NCBI RefSeq assembly: GCF_947179165.1
Contig: NC_077239.1
Location: forward strand, 66,630,634 to 66,694,633
From: Solanum dulcamara
Taxonomy: Eukaryota; Streptophyta; Magnoliopsida; Solanales; Solanaceae
Length of the DNA stretch: 64,000 nt
Direction of reading: 5' to 3'
The notes below the pieces were generated by a model. That model did not search any database and was not told the origin of the DNA. It saw only the letters and a list, made by a program, of their open reading frames with translations. Positions 35,801 through 48,500 of the stretch are shown in pieces. The translations under genes were made by a program, and so were the position numbers. Position 1 is the first letter of the stretch, and every line of letters starts with the position of its first letter.

Positions 35801-38800
35801 CAGTGTAGGCAGATTGGTGGATGAAGACCCTGTCTGCTAAATATTCAATTTGCAGATCGAGATAATGTTTTGTCTTTCCAAGATCTTTTATTTCAAATTC
35901 TTTCTTTAGATATTCAATTCCCTTTTGGACCTCTTCGGGGGTTCCAATGAGATTTATGTCATCAACATAAATGGCGAGTATAAAAAACTAAGATGTCGTT
36001 TTCTTAATAAAAAAATAAGAAAAAATAACATCATTTATATAACCTTCATTTATCAAGTACTCACTAAGGCGGTTATACCACATACACCCTGATTGTTCTA
36101 GATCATACAATGATCTTTGTAATCTGATTGAGAACATCTCTTGAGACTTAGAATTACATGCTTCGGGTAATTTGAATCCTTCTGGAATTTTCATATAAAT
36201 TTCATTATCAAGTAAACCATAAAGATAAGATGTAACCACATCCATTAAATATATTTCAAGATTTTCATGTACAACTAAGCCGATGAGATATCGAAAAGTT
36301 ATTGCATCTATAATATGTGAATATGTTTCTTCATAGTCAACGCCAGGTTTTTGAGAGAATCCTTGTGCAATAAGGCGTGCCTTGTATCTTACAATTTTAT
36401 TTCTCTCATTTCGTTTTTACACAAAAATCCATTTATTGCCAATTGGTTTTACATCATCAGGGGTTTGGACTACAAATCTAAAAACCTCACGTTTATCAAG
36501 CGAATTTAATTTTGATTGAATTGCCTCTTTTAACTGTGGAAAATCACATCTTCGTCGACATTCTTTGAAAAATTTAGGCTTAAGATCCTCACTGTCTTGC
36601 ATAAGATTAAGTGCAACATTATATGCAAAACATTATCCATTATAATTTTTTATCAATCTAAATTTATTCCATCTCTAGAAGAACTTATTGGAATTTTTTC
36701 ATTCACTTGAGTCTCCGTTCACCGATTTCTTCAGAAATATCAGGATTAATCAGATCTTAAAGTTCTTCATGAGATTCTTTTATAGTGTCATCTTTATTAT
36801 TTCTTGCGCTTCTTTTTTTAGGAATTTTATCCTTTGAACCCAATGGTCTACCACACTTCAGATATATTTGAGATTCAGAAGCTATGATGCTATTACATGG
36901 TCCTTTTAGAGACATCAATCCGGATAGGCATATTTAGAGACTGCAGGTGTTACGGCCTGAACTAGGGCCAAGCCGTGACACAACAATCGATAACCCAAAG
37001 GACCCCAACCAAGCCTCTTAGCATACATTACATTCATAAGATCAAGTAAAATATAATGAAATCAAGCGGAAGAACAATCTCAATCATAGAAGTCTAGGAA
37101 TGAAAATCAAAACTCAAGTCATATATCTAAGAATGGACTACATCAACTCTATGTCTAAACATACCTCTACATACTAGAGGGGGGCTTAGGACAAGCTCCT
37201 AGCTCACTCTAACATAACAGAAGTCAAAAGTAGCAACATGAAGAAAAGCCTCATCCCCGATGAATGTGGAGGGACTCACCCAAGTATTTTAGAAGTAGTA
37301 GCAACCTCTAGCCACGAATAGGATGAGTAGTATGATCGTCTATCCCTACATTATGATACAATGTAGGCAAAAGTATGCGTTAATACATAGAAAGTAATAA
37401 GTATGTGATATATGCATGAACGATGAAATAAGACATAAACAATATGAACATAAGATGCATCACTAATGTGATGAAAGCATGAATAAGACTGAAAAACATT
37501 TAAAATCATGTGGAAAGTGTGTGGTCAATGCATCATGAACTTCATCGTAAAACTTATATCATTATATATATATATATATAAATTGTGTGAGATAAGAGCT
37601 TTAAACTTATGAGAAATCTTGGATATGTGAGAGATGTTAGTAGTCATAGTAAGAAATACCTTAAACGTTGTGAGAGAGACCTTTTTACCTTTTGTGAGAG
37701 ACCGTTAATCGACATAAATCATGTGAGCTATAACATGAAGTCTCGATGTTTACCTATACATCGGAGGAAAGGGGGAGACTACATGCCAAGGTAGGCTCCT
37801 ATATGCCAAGTGGATCCACTAAGCTACATGAAGGATCAAGCCTCTACTACGAGTGACCCTTAAAGGAATTGAGCCTCTACTACGGATAATCATTTATCCT
37901 ACAATGACACGTAGTTATGGGACAGTGAGATCTTAATAAGGGTCTTATGCCTTGACTACGGGAGAGAGAGACTCTATCCCAAGGTCTGCTCAGTGCTAAG
38001 TAAATTCTCAACGAAATAGTTTTAGCTATAAAATAATAAGTCAACATTATGTGGGAGGGGTCATATCTACTACCCGTCCACTCTTTTTAAAAGCATAGTC
38101 ATATAATAGATTCTTAATCATTAAGTGGGTGAGAGATCCTCCACTATCATTCATACTTAACTTGAATTTCATCATAAAACTCAATTCATACTTTTCATGT
38201 AATTTGCTTGAAAGCCTTATCAAATCATACTCATAATACATAGCTTATCGTTGGAACTCATAGTATAATATATAAGACTATATGGAATCATCTTAAAATC
38301 ATGTAGTTAAATGAAAATCATGCTTAATCATATAGGACAATATCAATTGAATCATAATCGAGAGGACCCATTAAGAAATTTATGAACCCTAAATAGCTTT
38401 ATAGAGAAATTACTTGTCAATCATCAAAACTCATGCAATTTAATAGTAATTCATACTTAATTGAGTAAATAAATAATAATTAAATTTTAATTCATGCAAT
38501 TGAAAAAGAATTAAACAAGACTCATAATGAGATCATGAATCCTAGATAGCATTGTAGAAAAATCATAAGAAAATCATCAATTTCATGCAATTATCATCAA
38601 CTCATGTTGAAATAGATTTGTAATCATAGAATAAATCATAACTCATGCAATTGAATGGAAATTGAGAAGACCTATAAATATACATACTTGAATTGGGTAG
38701 AAAAGTAGAGATTTCTTTGGGCTCTGTAGGTGGAAGGAACTCATGGATGAATACCCACATATCTTGATGAAATCTAGCCTTGAAATTGAAAAGGAGACTT

Positions 38801-39990
38801 GAGTTGTTGAAATTTTGACTTGAAAGCTTTGAGGTTCTTGATGGAGAAGAGGAACCCTAGGTTTGTTTTGAGAGAATTTCTTGAGACTAGGATGTTTATA
38901 TTGATGATTATGAGAGGAGAACTAGTTAGTTGGATGATATACTCAGTTAAAATACTCAAAAATAACTTAAAATAGGGCTAAAAAGCTTAAAAAATAATCA
39001 AAATAGCCCTAAAAGACGTATAAGATCTGGTCGTAGAGTTGAGTTGTAACTATTTATGATCTGGCAGCCTCTAGTAAAATGGGCATAACATTTTACTCCA
39101 AACTCAAAATGAGGCAAACTTAGTGAAGTTAGAAAGAGGAATCAAATCTATTTAATTTGATAGGTCATGGGCCACCTAATTCGTTATATTCTTGGAGATA
39201 TGATCATTTAAAATTGACCCAAGTAAAATCTTTTACCGAAACTCAATCGGTAAGGAAGCTTTCAATTCGACTGAGTGTTAGAGGATTCTTGTGACCTTAA
39301 AACATCTCCAAATCTATTCCCACACTAAAGAATTGACCTTAACAATTATGTACAATTAAGAATCACCAAGTACGACCATACAGATGGCCCTCTATGGGTC
39401 GTAGACCCAGATCATAAACTCCCAAGTCCAAAACCAGTAGCTATTAGAATTGGACCTGGCATCTACAACTCATGCCTATGAGTCATTGAATCTTCTACAA
39501 GTCGTAAAGATGACTCGTCAAACATCCCTAACACTTAATCAAAATCAGAATTCGGCACCAATCCTACAAATCCATCCTACGATCCGTGGAATCCTCTACG
39601 AGCCTTTGACTCGTGGGAATTGGTTTAGTCAAGAATTTTCCCAAAATTTTCCTTGTTTGATATTTCAACTTCTGGGGTCTTACAGCAGGGATATGTGACT
39701 TGGTTATGCATTTCAAATCAATAAATGCATCTGTCATTTGATTTGTTATTTTCTATAAGTGAACGATCTTCTGGACCTCCTACTCACATATATGGGTACG
39801 TGGATCTGAATGAGATACTGATGAAACTTTTCACTCAATTTATCTTTTGGGTTTATTTTTCTCTCCCCTTAATTACGGAAAATTTATTTTATCAAATCGA
39901 CAATCTGCAAAATCGAGCAATGAATAAATCTCCTATCAACAGTTCAAGATAGCGAATTATGGAGGGTGAGTCAAACACAACAAATATGCC
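35800..39990 (-). pseudogene. Inverted copia block: integrase end and reverse transcriptase
   Basis: On the minus strand this block reads, in order: FDSPSIIRYLELLIGDLF (about 39975-39920, the part that should follow HTKIGP), ITKSHIPAVSKYAYPD (interrupted by the solo LTR 36958-39684), CRRRCDFPQLKEAIQSKLNS (36549 down to 36490), FRFVVQTPDDVKPIGNKWIF, MDVVTSYLYGLLDNEIYMKI (36245 down), LQRSLYDLEQSGCMWYNRLS, VYVDDINL-like sequence near 35960, and KDLGKTKHYLDLQIEYLADR to AYTE near 35810. The forward frame resumes at 40000 with STPMVVRSLE. Both ends are precise to a few bases. Confidence 0.85.
36958..39684 (-). mobile_element. Solo LTR, TSD GCAGG, inside the inverted copia block
   Basis: Opens TGTTACGGCCTG at 36958 and closes GGGGTCTTACA at 39684, flanked by GCAGG (36953-36957 and 39685-39689). 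Read on the minus strand it starts TGTAAGACCCC and ends GGCCGTAACA, so it is a minus-oriented gypsy-like LTR of about 2.7 kb. It contains a short (TA)n at about 37564-37579 and no coding sequence. The copia sequence reads through when it is removed. Confidence 0.88.
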
Positions 39991-39999
39991 TAATACAAT

Positions 40000-40790
40000 T
40001 AAGTACTCCAATGGTTGTTCGATCACTTGAAGTGAATAAAAATCTGTTTTGACCTTTAGAAGAAAACGAAAAACTTCTTAGTCGTGAAGTTTCATATCTC
40101 AGTGCTATTGGTGCACTTATGTATCTTGCTAACACAGCCAAACCTGATATAGCATTTTTTGTTAATTTGGTAGCAAAATATAGTTCTTCCCTGACGCAGA
40201 GACAATGGAATGGTGTCAACCATATTCTGCGATATCTAAAGGGGACTATTGATATGAGTCTGTTTTATATTAACAAAGATTGTGAAGATCTTGTTAGTCA
40301 TGTAGATGCAAGTTATTTATCGGATCCACATAAAGCTCGATCTTAAACAGGCTATCTGTTCACATACAGAGGAAATGCTATATCATGGCGATCTACAAAG
40401 CAGTCCATTGTTGTTACTTTTTCAAATCATGCTGAGATAATAGCAATTATGAAGCAAGTAGAAAAATGTGTGTGGTTGAGATTAATAATACAGTTTATCA
40501 AAAAAAGATGTGGTCTGGAATATGATATCAAAGTACCCATAGAATGTTCAAAGACAATGCAATATGCATAACTTAATTAAAAGGAGGCTTTATAAAAGGA
40601 TGTAGAATGAAACACATTTCACCAAAATTATTCTTTACACATGATCTCCAAAAGAATAGTAATATTAATGTAGAACAAGTCCGTTCAAATGATAATCCAA
40701 CTAACTTATACCAAATCTTTACCAACTTCAACTCTTGAGAAGATGGTACACAAGATTGGAGTGCGAAGGTTCCACTGCTTGAATCGATGT
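40000..40790 (+). pseudogene. Copia RNase H remnant
   Basis: Forward-strand reading: STPMVVRSLEVNKNLF, then LSAIGALMYLANTAKPDIAF (about 40098-40158), RQWNGVNHILRYLKGTIDMS, VDASYLSDPHKARS before a stop, GNAISWRSTKQSIVV, and near the end LPTSTLEKMVHKIGVRR (about 40717-40770). This is the C-terminal RT/RNase H portion of copia pol; active relatives have Y-x-D-A-x-Y-L-S-D-P-H. Stops and frame changes mean it is dead. Confidence 0.85.
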
Positions 40791-40992
40791 CAACATTAGG
40801 GGAGTAAAATATACGTTGTACTCTTTTTTCTTAAACCAAGGTTTTTCATTAGGTTTTCTTGGTAAGGTTTTTAATGAGTCAGTTAGCAAATGCATATTAC
40901 TAAATACGTGTACTCTTTTTCCTTCACCAAGACTTTTTCCCACTAGATTTTTTCTCGTAAGATTTTAATAAGGCACATTATCTATTAATGAA

Positions 40993-41006
40993 CATCCAAG
41001 GGAAAG
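40993..41006 (+). other. Polypurine tract of the old copia element
   Basis: ATCCAAGGGAAAG lies directly before the 3' LTR start at 41007. Confidence 0.6.
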
Positions 41007-41297
41007 TGTTATGAATACACCTAATTGCGGATGTCCATATTACTCTTATAAGCAACTTTACAAGGAGGTTCCTTAAGCACCTTACAAGCGGCTCTGCAAG
41101 CAGGTTCTTTAAGTAGCTTACAAGCAACTCTGCAAGCAGGTTTCTATTAGTAGCTTTACCAACAACTTCAATTCTTCTATAAATAGGAAATCATTTCAGT
41201 TAATTTATAACATCAATTTAAAGTTGAATAAGATATCAATCTCTCTATGTATACTTTTCTCTTATGCATTTACTTTATAGTCTTTTCTTTTATAACA
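41007..41297 (+). repeat. Copia 3' LTR
   Basis: 291 bp, TGTTATGAATACACC...TTTTATAACA. It contains the promoter-like TTCTATAAATAGG and repeats of TACAAGC(A/G)(G/A)CTCTGCAAGCAGG. It aligns with the two pieces of the split 5' LTR. Confidence 0.87.
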
Positions 41298-42700
41298 AAA
41301 TGACCATTTTTATAATAAATAATAATTGAATTATTTAGATATTTTCTTTTTTAACTCAACCGACATTTTATCTAATTTTTTATATGTAATATCCTAATCT
41401 TAATGCAAATAAATGATGCCCAAGTAAAAGAAAGGAAAAACTATACAAATTGAATCCATTAGTGAAACTATTTATTCAAATTGGACCCAACGCAAACTAT
41501 TTACCCTTAATGGATCTATGACCCAAACAATTTACGCGTCTATCACACTCTTTTTTCTATTTTCATGCATGACGTCAGTATCATAACTATGGATTAATCC
41601 TCTGTGACATTCCGTCGGTATATTGATACTATATCGGTATCATATAGAATTGAATTTAATTCTCTGTGCTACTCCATCGGTATATTGATACCCTATCGGT
41701 ATTATATATGATTGAACTCTTTTTTAAGAAATAAATAATAAACAATTAAGAGAACATTATGAAAGTCATAATCTTATTTATTAAACTCTAAATTAATATA
41801 AATTATATTTTTTATAATTTTTTTCTCTTTTTGCAAATTTTAAAAAAAATTATATCCAAATTATGAATCTTTTTTTAACAGTTTTTAAATTAAAATATTG
41901 AAGAATTGAAACATACACCAATAATATCATGACACTATGTAGATATACCATAATGATATCATGGATGATTGAGTAATCTCATCGAAAGACTGAAACAACC
42001 TTTATGAAAACACTGCTCAGTTATTCTTTGATACCACTATAGTATGTTATACTTTGATGGTATCAATGAGGAAGAAACAATCTTTCAATGAAGACACTGA
42101 TCAGTTGCTCTTTGATATCATTTGAGTATATTCATATATTGTAATATACTGTGATGGTATTAGATAGGAAAAAATAGTGGACGTTAATGTCAGCATGACG
42201 TTAGCGCTTAAATTCAAAATAAAAAGTAAATATGAAAATAATGTGCATTTAATGATAAATATTTTATTTTTTGGGAGTATAAGTGTTTTTTCCCTAAAAG
42301 AAAAAAGAAGGCCTCCCAAACTGGCCTTTAATCTTTTGAAAGAGCACACTTATAAACTCAAGTATTCAACTCACAATTATGTATTAAAAGGAAATTATTT
42401 TTACCCTTTCATTTAGAGTAGTAAAATATTTTCCCATGAGATAAAAAGGATTTAAATTATTACTCTCTCATTTCTTTTTAAATGTTATATAATTTTTTTA
42501 ATAGTCAAATAATATGAATTTTGAATAATAATTTAAAATATATTTTTAATTATATTAATATATGTATATATTTCCAATTTATAATAATTTTTTTATATAT
42601 AAAATTTTATTTTAAATATTAATTAATATAATTTAATTTAATTTTTAATTTTAAAAATTACTCAAATTAATTCTCTAAAATATCACACGACAATCAGCTC
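41298..42700. other. AT-rich intergenic DNA with duplicated units
   Basis: No coding support. Two imperfect tandem duplications are visible: about 41590-41705 (GTCGGTATATTGATAC(T/C)(A/C)TATCGGTAT unit, period about 80 bp) and about 41975-42165 (ACACTG(C/A)TCAGTT(A/G)(T/C)TCTTTGATA unit, period about 95 bp). Long AT-rich stretches follow to 42660. Confidence 0.55.
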
Positions 42701-45429
42701 AGAAACCAATGACATTGCTTTTTTAATCAAATGAGACCCACACCACATGATAGTCACCAACTTCTCCTCATATTCCCTTCTACCTCTCACGCGCTCTCCT
42801 TAAGCGCGTGTAATTAACCTTCATATCTGCAAGTAGGCACTGTATATTATTAGAGCACAAAATTTCGCAGCCAACGAAAAACTCACCGTTCAAATTATTT
42901 CGATTTCGCCGGCGATGAATTGAAATGAAATTCCCCAAAATCCGCAAAATACGATATAACCGTTTATGAACGCACAGGCGATTCATATATATACGTTTAT
43001 GTGCTCTATGATTGGCCGTTTTTTCGGGTCCTAATGGAGCTGTTTGATTCTCAACTCAAACTTTTTTATTTGTGGGTGTGTTTTTAGGTAATAGTTTCGT
43101 ATATCCTTTTCGTCCTTTTCAACAATTTTGATGTTTTTCTTCTATATTTTTGTTATTCGAATGCGTATTGGATGGAAATGGATAATTTTTTCCCAAAAGG
43201 AGTGATTTTTGATGTTATCTTTTCTTTTTGCTAATTTTTATTGTAGTTTTAATTGGATTTCTCTTGTGGGGGATAGGGGGTGGGGTAAGTTGTCTTAGAA
43301 GACCTATAAATTTCTCTAATTAAACCTGTACTTAGAGTCGACAAGTTTAAACAAGAAAAAAGCAAAGATTTCATATAGGCATACCAACTATTTGGAATTC
43401 ACTTAGGGATTTTTTGGTACCTAGTAAAGAGGTTGCTTATCCATGTATTAATTTCTGTATAAGTTGTATAATTTTTGGTAGTTAGTTAAGAAGTAAGTTA
43501 TTCAGCTATAAAATGAATATGATGTTTGGTTTTCAATTTAAAAACCTGCATAACTAATACATGTATAAGTTATGAGGGAATTGGTGTATTATCTTATGCA
43601 GGGCAGGGTAGAAGATGGAATAGCTAATTCCTGCATTACTATACCTGCATAATTCTAATAAGATACCAAAGGACTCTTTAGTTGATATAAAACTTGCCTG
43701 AGGACAGGAGCTTGCTCGGAGCATTTTTAGTCTAGTTAGTGACTAGGACTAAGTGTGAGATTTTAGAGATCCTCTACTTTTAGAATTTAGAGAACCCCTA
43801 ATTTTCCTTCAATAGACAAATTATTCACCAATATTAGGATGAAATAAGTCTGAGTGGAGCAAACTGAATATTAGAGGATTCATATAGCCCATTCAAACTA
43901 ATTTGAGCTTGAGGCATGGTGAATACTTGCCTGTTTTTATTTAGATTAAGTTGGTTGAGATTGAAAATTTCAACATTGACTCTGAGTCTGGACTTCTTAC
44001 TACTTTATATTCAGTTTATCTGGTTGGGGTACTGAGATAAAGGCGGAAGCTTTAGGTTATAGCTGATGTCAGTGCTAAATTAACTTGACATGATCAATTC
44101 TATTCCAAGCAAAAGGGAAAATATGAATATAGGAGGTTAGCCTTGTATAAACATGGTTTAATAGCAGGTGGGTTCTTCTTGCATTCTGAAATTTATTAAT
44201 CTCTTATCCTGGTTTGATAGTATTACTCAACTTTTAGCACTATCCAGCTCAGAGCGACATTGGTTTGGTAGTTTCTCATTCAAGTCCTATTCTCTTTGGT
44301 CATTGCAACCAAAGACGTTATTCAAGCCTTTTTTTTGCCAACACAATGTATGCTCATCATTTATGCTAAAATTGCTCCCTTTTTGCATTTAATGTCCACT
44401 TTAATAACTTTGCTCTTGTATGGTTGAATCCTTGCTAGAAATGCAAGACAATGAAAACCTTGATGTCAACCTAATACCTTTCCTTCTGAATTCACGGAAG
44501 AAATCATTAATCTTTCTTCTTTTATTTTTAATAACCGTGGTGTCTAGCCAACTTTCTTGTACCTCCACTAATTCAATGGGGTACCTGGTACCTCCACAAG
44601 CACAGGTACTGGGTACTTAGAAAGAAATCACCTAGTGAAAAAGCTAAAAAAATGGCAGCCTGGTGCATGAAGCATCCCCGTTCTCGCGGGGTCTTGGAAA
44701 GAGTCGCACCACAAGGGGATGTGATGTAGGCAGCCTACCTTGACACACACATAACTGGCTAATTCTGTTGGGATCTCTAATGTGGATGTATCTGAAAAAT
44801 GCATAGTATTTCCATGTGTAGTAACATGATGCAATTCATCTTTATTTTATTCAACATTTCTTCAACTTAAAATTGTGAATGTGATGAGTATCTTTGGTTG
44901 GCATGGTTTCAATATTAGTGATAATTTGCATTGATTTACTATGGTTACAAAAAAGATTCCAGATGTACTATATGTTCTACTTGGCAGTGCCAGGGTCTTG
45001 CATCATCTTACTTGCAAGTCATGCTTGATTTCTTTGCTTGGTTGTAAGTTAGCTGTCACAATGACATATAACTTTCATTTGTGGGGTTTAGCATTTAGCT
45101 ATCATGCAGTTTCTGCATTTGCTGAATATTCACCATTGACAAACTATGCTTGACCATCTAAGTTTGCCTACATTAGGCAAGAAATTATCTTGTATACTCC
45201 TTTTCAGTTGTAGTACGCTTATTGTTTCTGTTCATAATAATCCATGCTACCACCTATCCATGTTAATCACTTAATTTTTAAAATGGTTATTTTTTCTTTT
45301 ATATTTTTCCTTGGTTCTGTGTCCAGTCATGAGCACCATGTGTGTTTAATAATCCTACATGAAAGGTATGTTACGTATTGTCTTTGAGGTTCTTGGTGTT
45401 TTGATTTTGATGTCCTCCTGATGATGCAG
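42700..45429 (+). other. Probable promoter, 5' UTR exon and 5' intron of the PHR1-like gene
   Basis: The last 5' UTR exon (45430-45516) is preceded by an acceptor GATGATGCAG, so at least one upstream non-coding exon and intron must lie here. The pyrimidine-rich GC-bearing segment around 42760-43090 is the best place for the transcription start and first exon, with a possible donor at GGTAATAG (43087). The ends are not resolved. ORFs at 44168, 44420, 44628 and 44941 have no recognisable features and lie in this presumed intron. Confidence 0.45.
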
Positions 45430-45516
45430 GAATCAATCTTGGCCACTGGTTACTCAAATTAGAAGATACTAATTGAGGAGAATATAGCAGTGTGTGGTAC
45501 TCCTTCAAAAAGTTAA
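45430..45516 (+). other. 5' UTR exon part upstream of PHR1-like start codon
   Basis: Follows a good acceptor (TGATGATGCAG at 45429) and runs into the start codon at 45517. It contains no ATG, so no upstream ORF competes within this piece. Confidence 0.65.
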
Positions 45517-48500
45517 ATGGAAGCACGTCCTGCTGTGTCTGTTCAAAGTGTGGTTGCAAGTCAACTCAGTAATTGTGGTGCATCAGGGGCACTTTCTTCT
45601 TCTTTGTCTATGTTTCCAACAGCCCTAGGAGAAAAGTACCCTAAGTTTCTAGACTTGCAGCAGGCTTCGATGGAGAAGGAACTCAAGCAACATCCTGGAA
45701 CTGTTGTCTCTTCTTTGCCTTCCAACAGTGGGGCTGTTGGTCTTATGTTCTCATCATCATCAGGGTTTTCCGCAGATCATCATTTCTCATCTGTTTCATC
45801 CCAGGAAAAGCATTCAGGACCTGCACCTTTCATTTCTCAGTCAACATATAGTGAGACATCGATCCAATTACCTCATTCAGGAGTTCTTCAGTCCACAGCA
45901 TCAAGCCAATATTTGAACGAAAACCATGAACCCTGGTGTATAGATCCATTGCCTAATTTCCTTGATTATTCGATGAATACCCCTGTCCAGAATAGTCAGG
46001 TAGCTTGCAGCAATAAACAAACTGATTGGCAGGAATGGGCCGACCTTGTACTCAATGATGAAGATGCTCTGACTTCTAATTGGAATGACATCATGGCTGA
46101 TACAAGTATTGGCAACTTGGAGCTGAAGGTCAGTTTTATTCTGCACTGACTGCTGAATTTCTGTTCCTCATTCATTTACTTTTCGTATTGGTGATAAAAG
46201 AACAAAAGGAGACCCATTCTTATCTTGTCATGTGTTCAAAGATGCAATTACAGGAGGAACAACAACCTTTAAATTTGCCAATGCAGCAAGTCCAAGCATC
46301 ACAGCAAATCCCAGCTGTGCCTGTAGAAACTTCGGCTATTGCTCCTGTATCATCCCCTGCAAGTAGTGCTGCAACAAAGCAACGCATGCGTTGGACTCCA
46401 GAACTTCATGAAGCCTTTGTTGAGGCAGTCAACAAGCTTGGTGGAAGTGAAAGTGATTTCTCTCCTTGCTGTGCATCATTTTTTATAAAGTTCTCCTTGT
46501 TGTGCATCATAAACTGAGTTTTAGTATTGGACTGTTGTCTGACTCCGTGATTTTACATGAGCTGCAGGAGCTACTCCAAAAGGGGTGCTAAAAATGATGA
46601 AAGTTGAAGGTTTGACCATCTATCACGTAAAAAGCCATTTGCAGGTTTTTGCTATCTCTTGTCCTCAATTTGGTTAGCTTTAGAGATGGACCTTTTGTAT
46701 TTCTTTATTGATTGTTGTGAACCATTTTTCTGAAATGCAGAAATATCGAACAGCTAGATATAAACCAGAAGCATCAGAAGGTATGCAGAAATTTCTCACT
46801 CTTTTGTGTTTGTTTACGTGTCTATTTTTTCATTCATTTTATTTTTTCTCTTTTCTCAAGCAATTTTAAAGAAGTGTTTTGTTCTTATTTTTGAATTAAC
46901 TTTGATTGTTGTAAAGCTGTGAAAATCTTTTGAGCCAGTGGTTGTCTAATTTTGGATGTCTAATTTTTAAGTACTTGAGATCTGAAAGGTTCTTCTTCAC
47001 AACTGAGTGCATGCGTGTGTATGTGTGTTTGCATGTTTTAAGTATTTATTCATATGTCAACGTATTGTTTTAGTATTTAATCTCATGTGACAAAAACTTG
47101 GAATTGAAACTCCATTGATGACCTGAGCTAAGCTTCCATTGAAGCTTGAAGAAGAAGAAAAAAAAAGCTGAAGAACAGAACTGAGAGGAGAGAAATCTTC
47201 TATTTCATTGAAAAGAAAAATTAAGCAACAAGATACAAGCTTAGACTAATTTATATAGAAAATCAACTAACTAACTAATTTCTGATCATGTACAGCTATT
47301 GACAGCTGTCAAGTCTAACAACTTAATCTAACTAACTAATCCTAATTAACACTAATTAATCTGTTCATTCCCAACACCCCCCCCCCCCCAAGTTGGAGGG
47401 GGAGGAATCCACTGCCAACTTGCCCATGCAGTGTGCTTGATTCCTGTTAGGGATTTAGTGAACACATCAGCTAATTGATCATGAGTTGAAACATGATGAA
47501 GAGTAATGATCCCATCTTGTAGGGTGTTCCTCACAAAAATGGCAATCCACCTCTATGTGTTTCGTTCGTTCGTGAAAACAGGATTCCTAGCTATATGAAT
47601 TGCTGCTTGACTGTCACAGTACACAGGAGTAGGATTAGTGCAAGGAATATCAAACTTTGTCAAGATTCTTCTTAGCCAAATCAATTCTCCAACCACCATT
47701 CTAATGGACCTGTATTCTGCTTCAGCAGACGAAAGAGAAATAGTGGCTTGCTTCTTGGACTTCCAACTAATTGGATTGTTCCCAATCATTACAATATAAC
47801 CGCTGACTGATTTCCTAGAATCAGGGCAAGAAGCCCAGTCTGAATCACAATGTGCTTTAAGAGTGAATGTAGGATCTTTTGACATGAAAATCCCTAAGGT
47901 AGGATCATTCTTCAAATACCTAAGAACATGTATTGCAGCCTTGAGATGAGGTTCTCTTGGAGCTTGCATGTATTGACTCAAATGTTGAACACTGTAAGCT
48001 ATATCCAACCTAGTATTAGTGAGGAAGTTGAGTTTCCCCACCAGTTTCCTGTAATAGGTAGGATCACTAAGAAGGGGTCCTTCATCTGCAAACAATTTGA
48101 GATTGGATTCTAATGGAGCAGCTACTGGTGTGTAGGACATGCAATTAAACTCCTTCAGCAACTCTGTGGTGAACTTCCTTTGAGATATAATGACACCATC
48201 TTCCTCGTAGAACAACTCAAAACCAAGGAAATAATGTAGTTGTCCCAGATCTTTGATTTTGAAAGCATTATGTAGAAAAGACTTTAAGTTGTTGATTTCT
48301 GTTAAATCTGTTCCTGTGAGCACTATATCGTCTACATATACTGCCACAAAAACTGATGAAGTAGCAAATTTTCTGTAGAAGAGTGAGTAATCCTCAGCTG
48401 AGTGGACAAATCCCCTTGACTGTAATGCTTCTGTGAGCTTATCATACCACTGTCTGTTGGCCTGTTTCAACCCATATAAAGATTTCTTTAGTTTGCATAC

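Larger units (their letters stand above)
25413..41297 (+). mobile_element. Old Ty1/copia retrotransposon, disrupted by two insertions and an inversion
   Basis: 5' LTR: 25413-33485 with a gypsy element inside it (net about 276 bp). Internal region 33486-41006. 3' LTR: 41007-41297. Both LTRs start TGTTATGAATA(T/C)AC and end TTTTATAACA. Candidate TSDs are GAATG (25408-25412) and AAATG (41298-41302), one mismatch. Domains in order: gag, CCHC knuckle, protease, integrase, an inverted block with integrase end and RT, then RNase H. All frames carry stops. The internal type (GKYYSSCALDGEIHWDS start) is a widespread plant copia lineage. Confidence 0.87.

Noticed and set aside
41580..42180. Large inverted-repeat transposon bounded by GACGTCAGTATC and GTCAGCATGACGTTA
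   Set aside because: Only short end similarity could be seen by eye and no TSD; described as duplicated AT-rich DNA instead.
44941..45153. Small ORF upstream of the PHR1-like start as an extra exon
   Set aside because: No suitable splice sites join it to exon 1 in frame, and the PHR1 family starts at MEARP, which is found at 45517.
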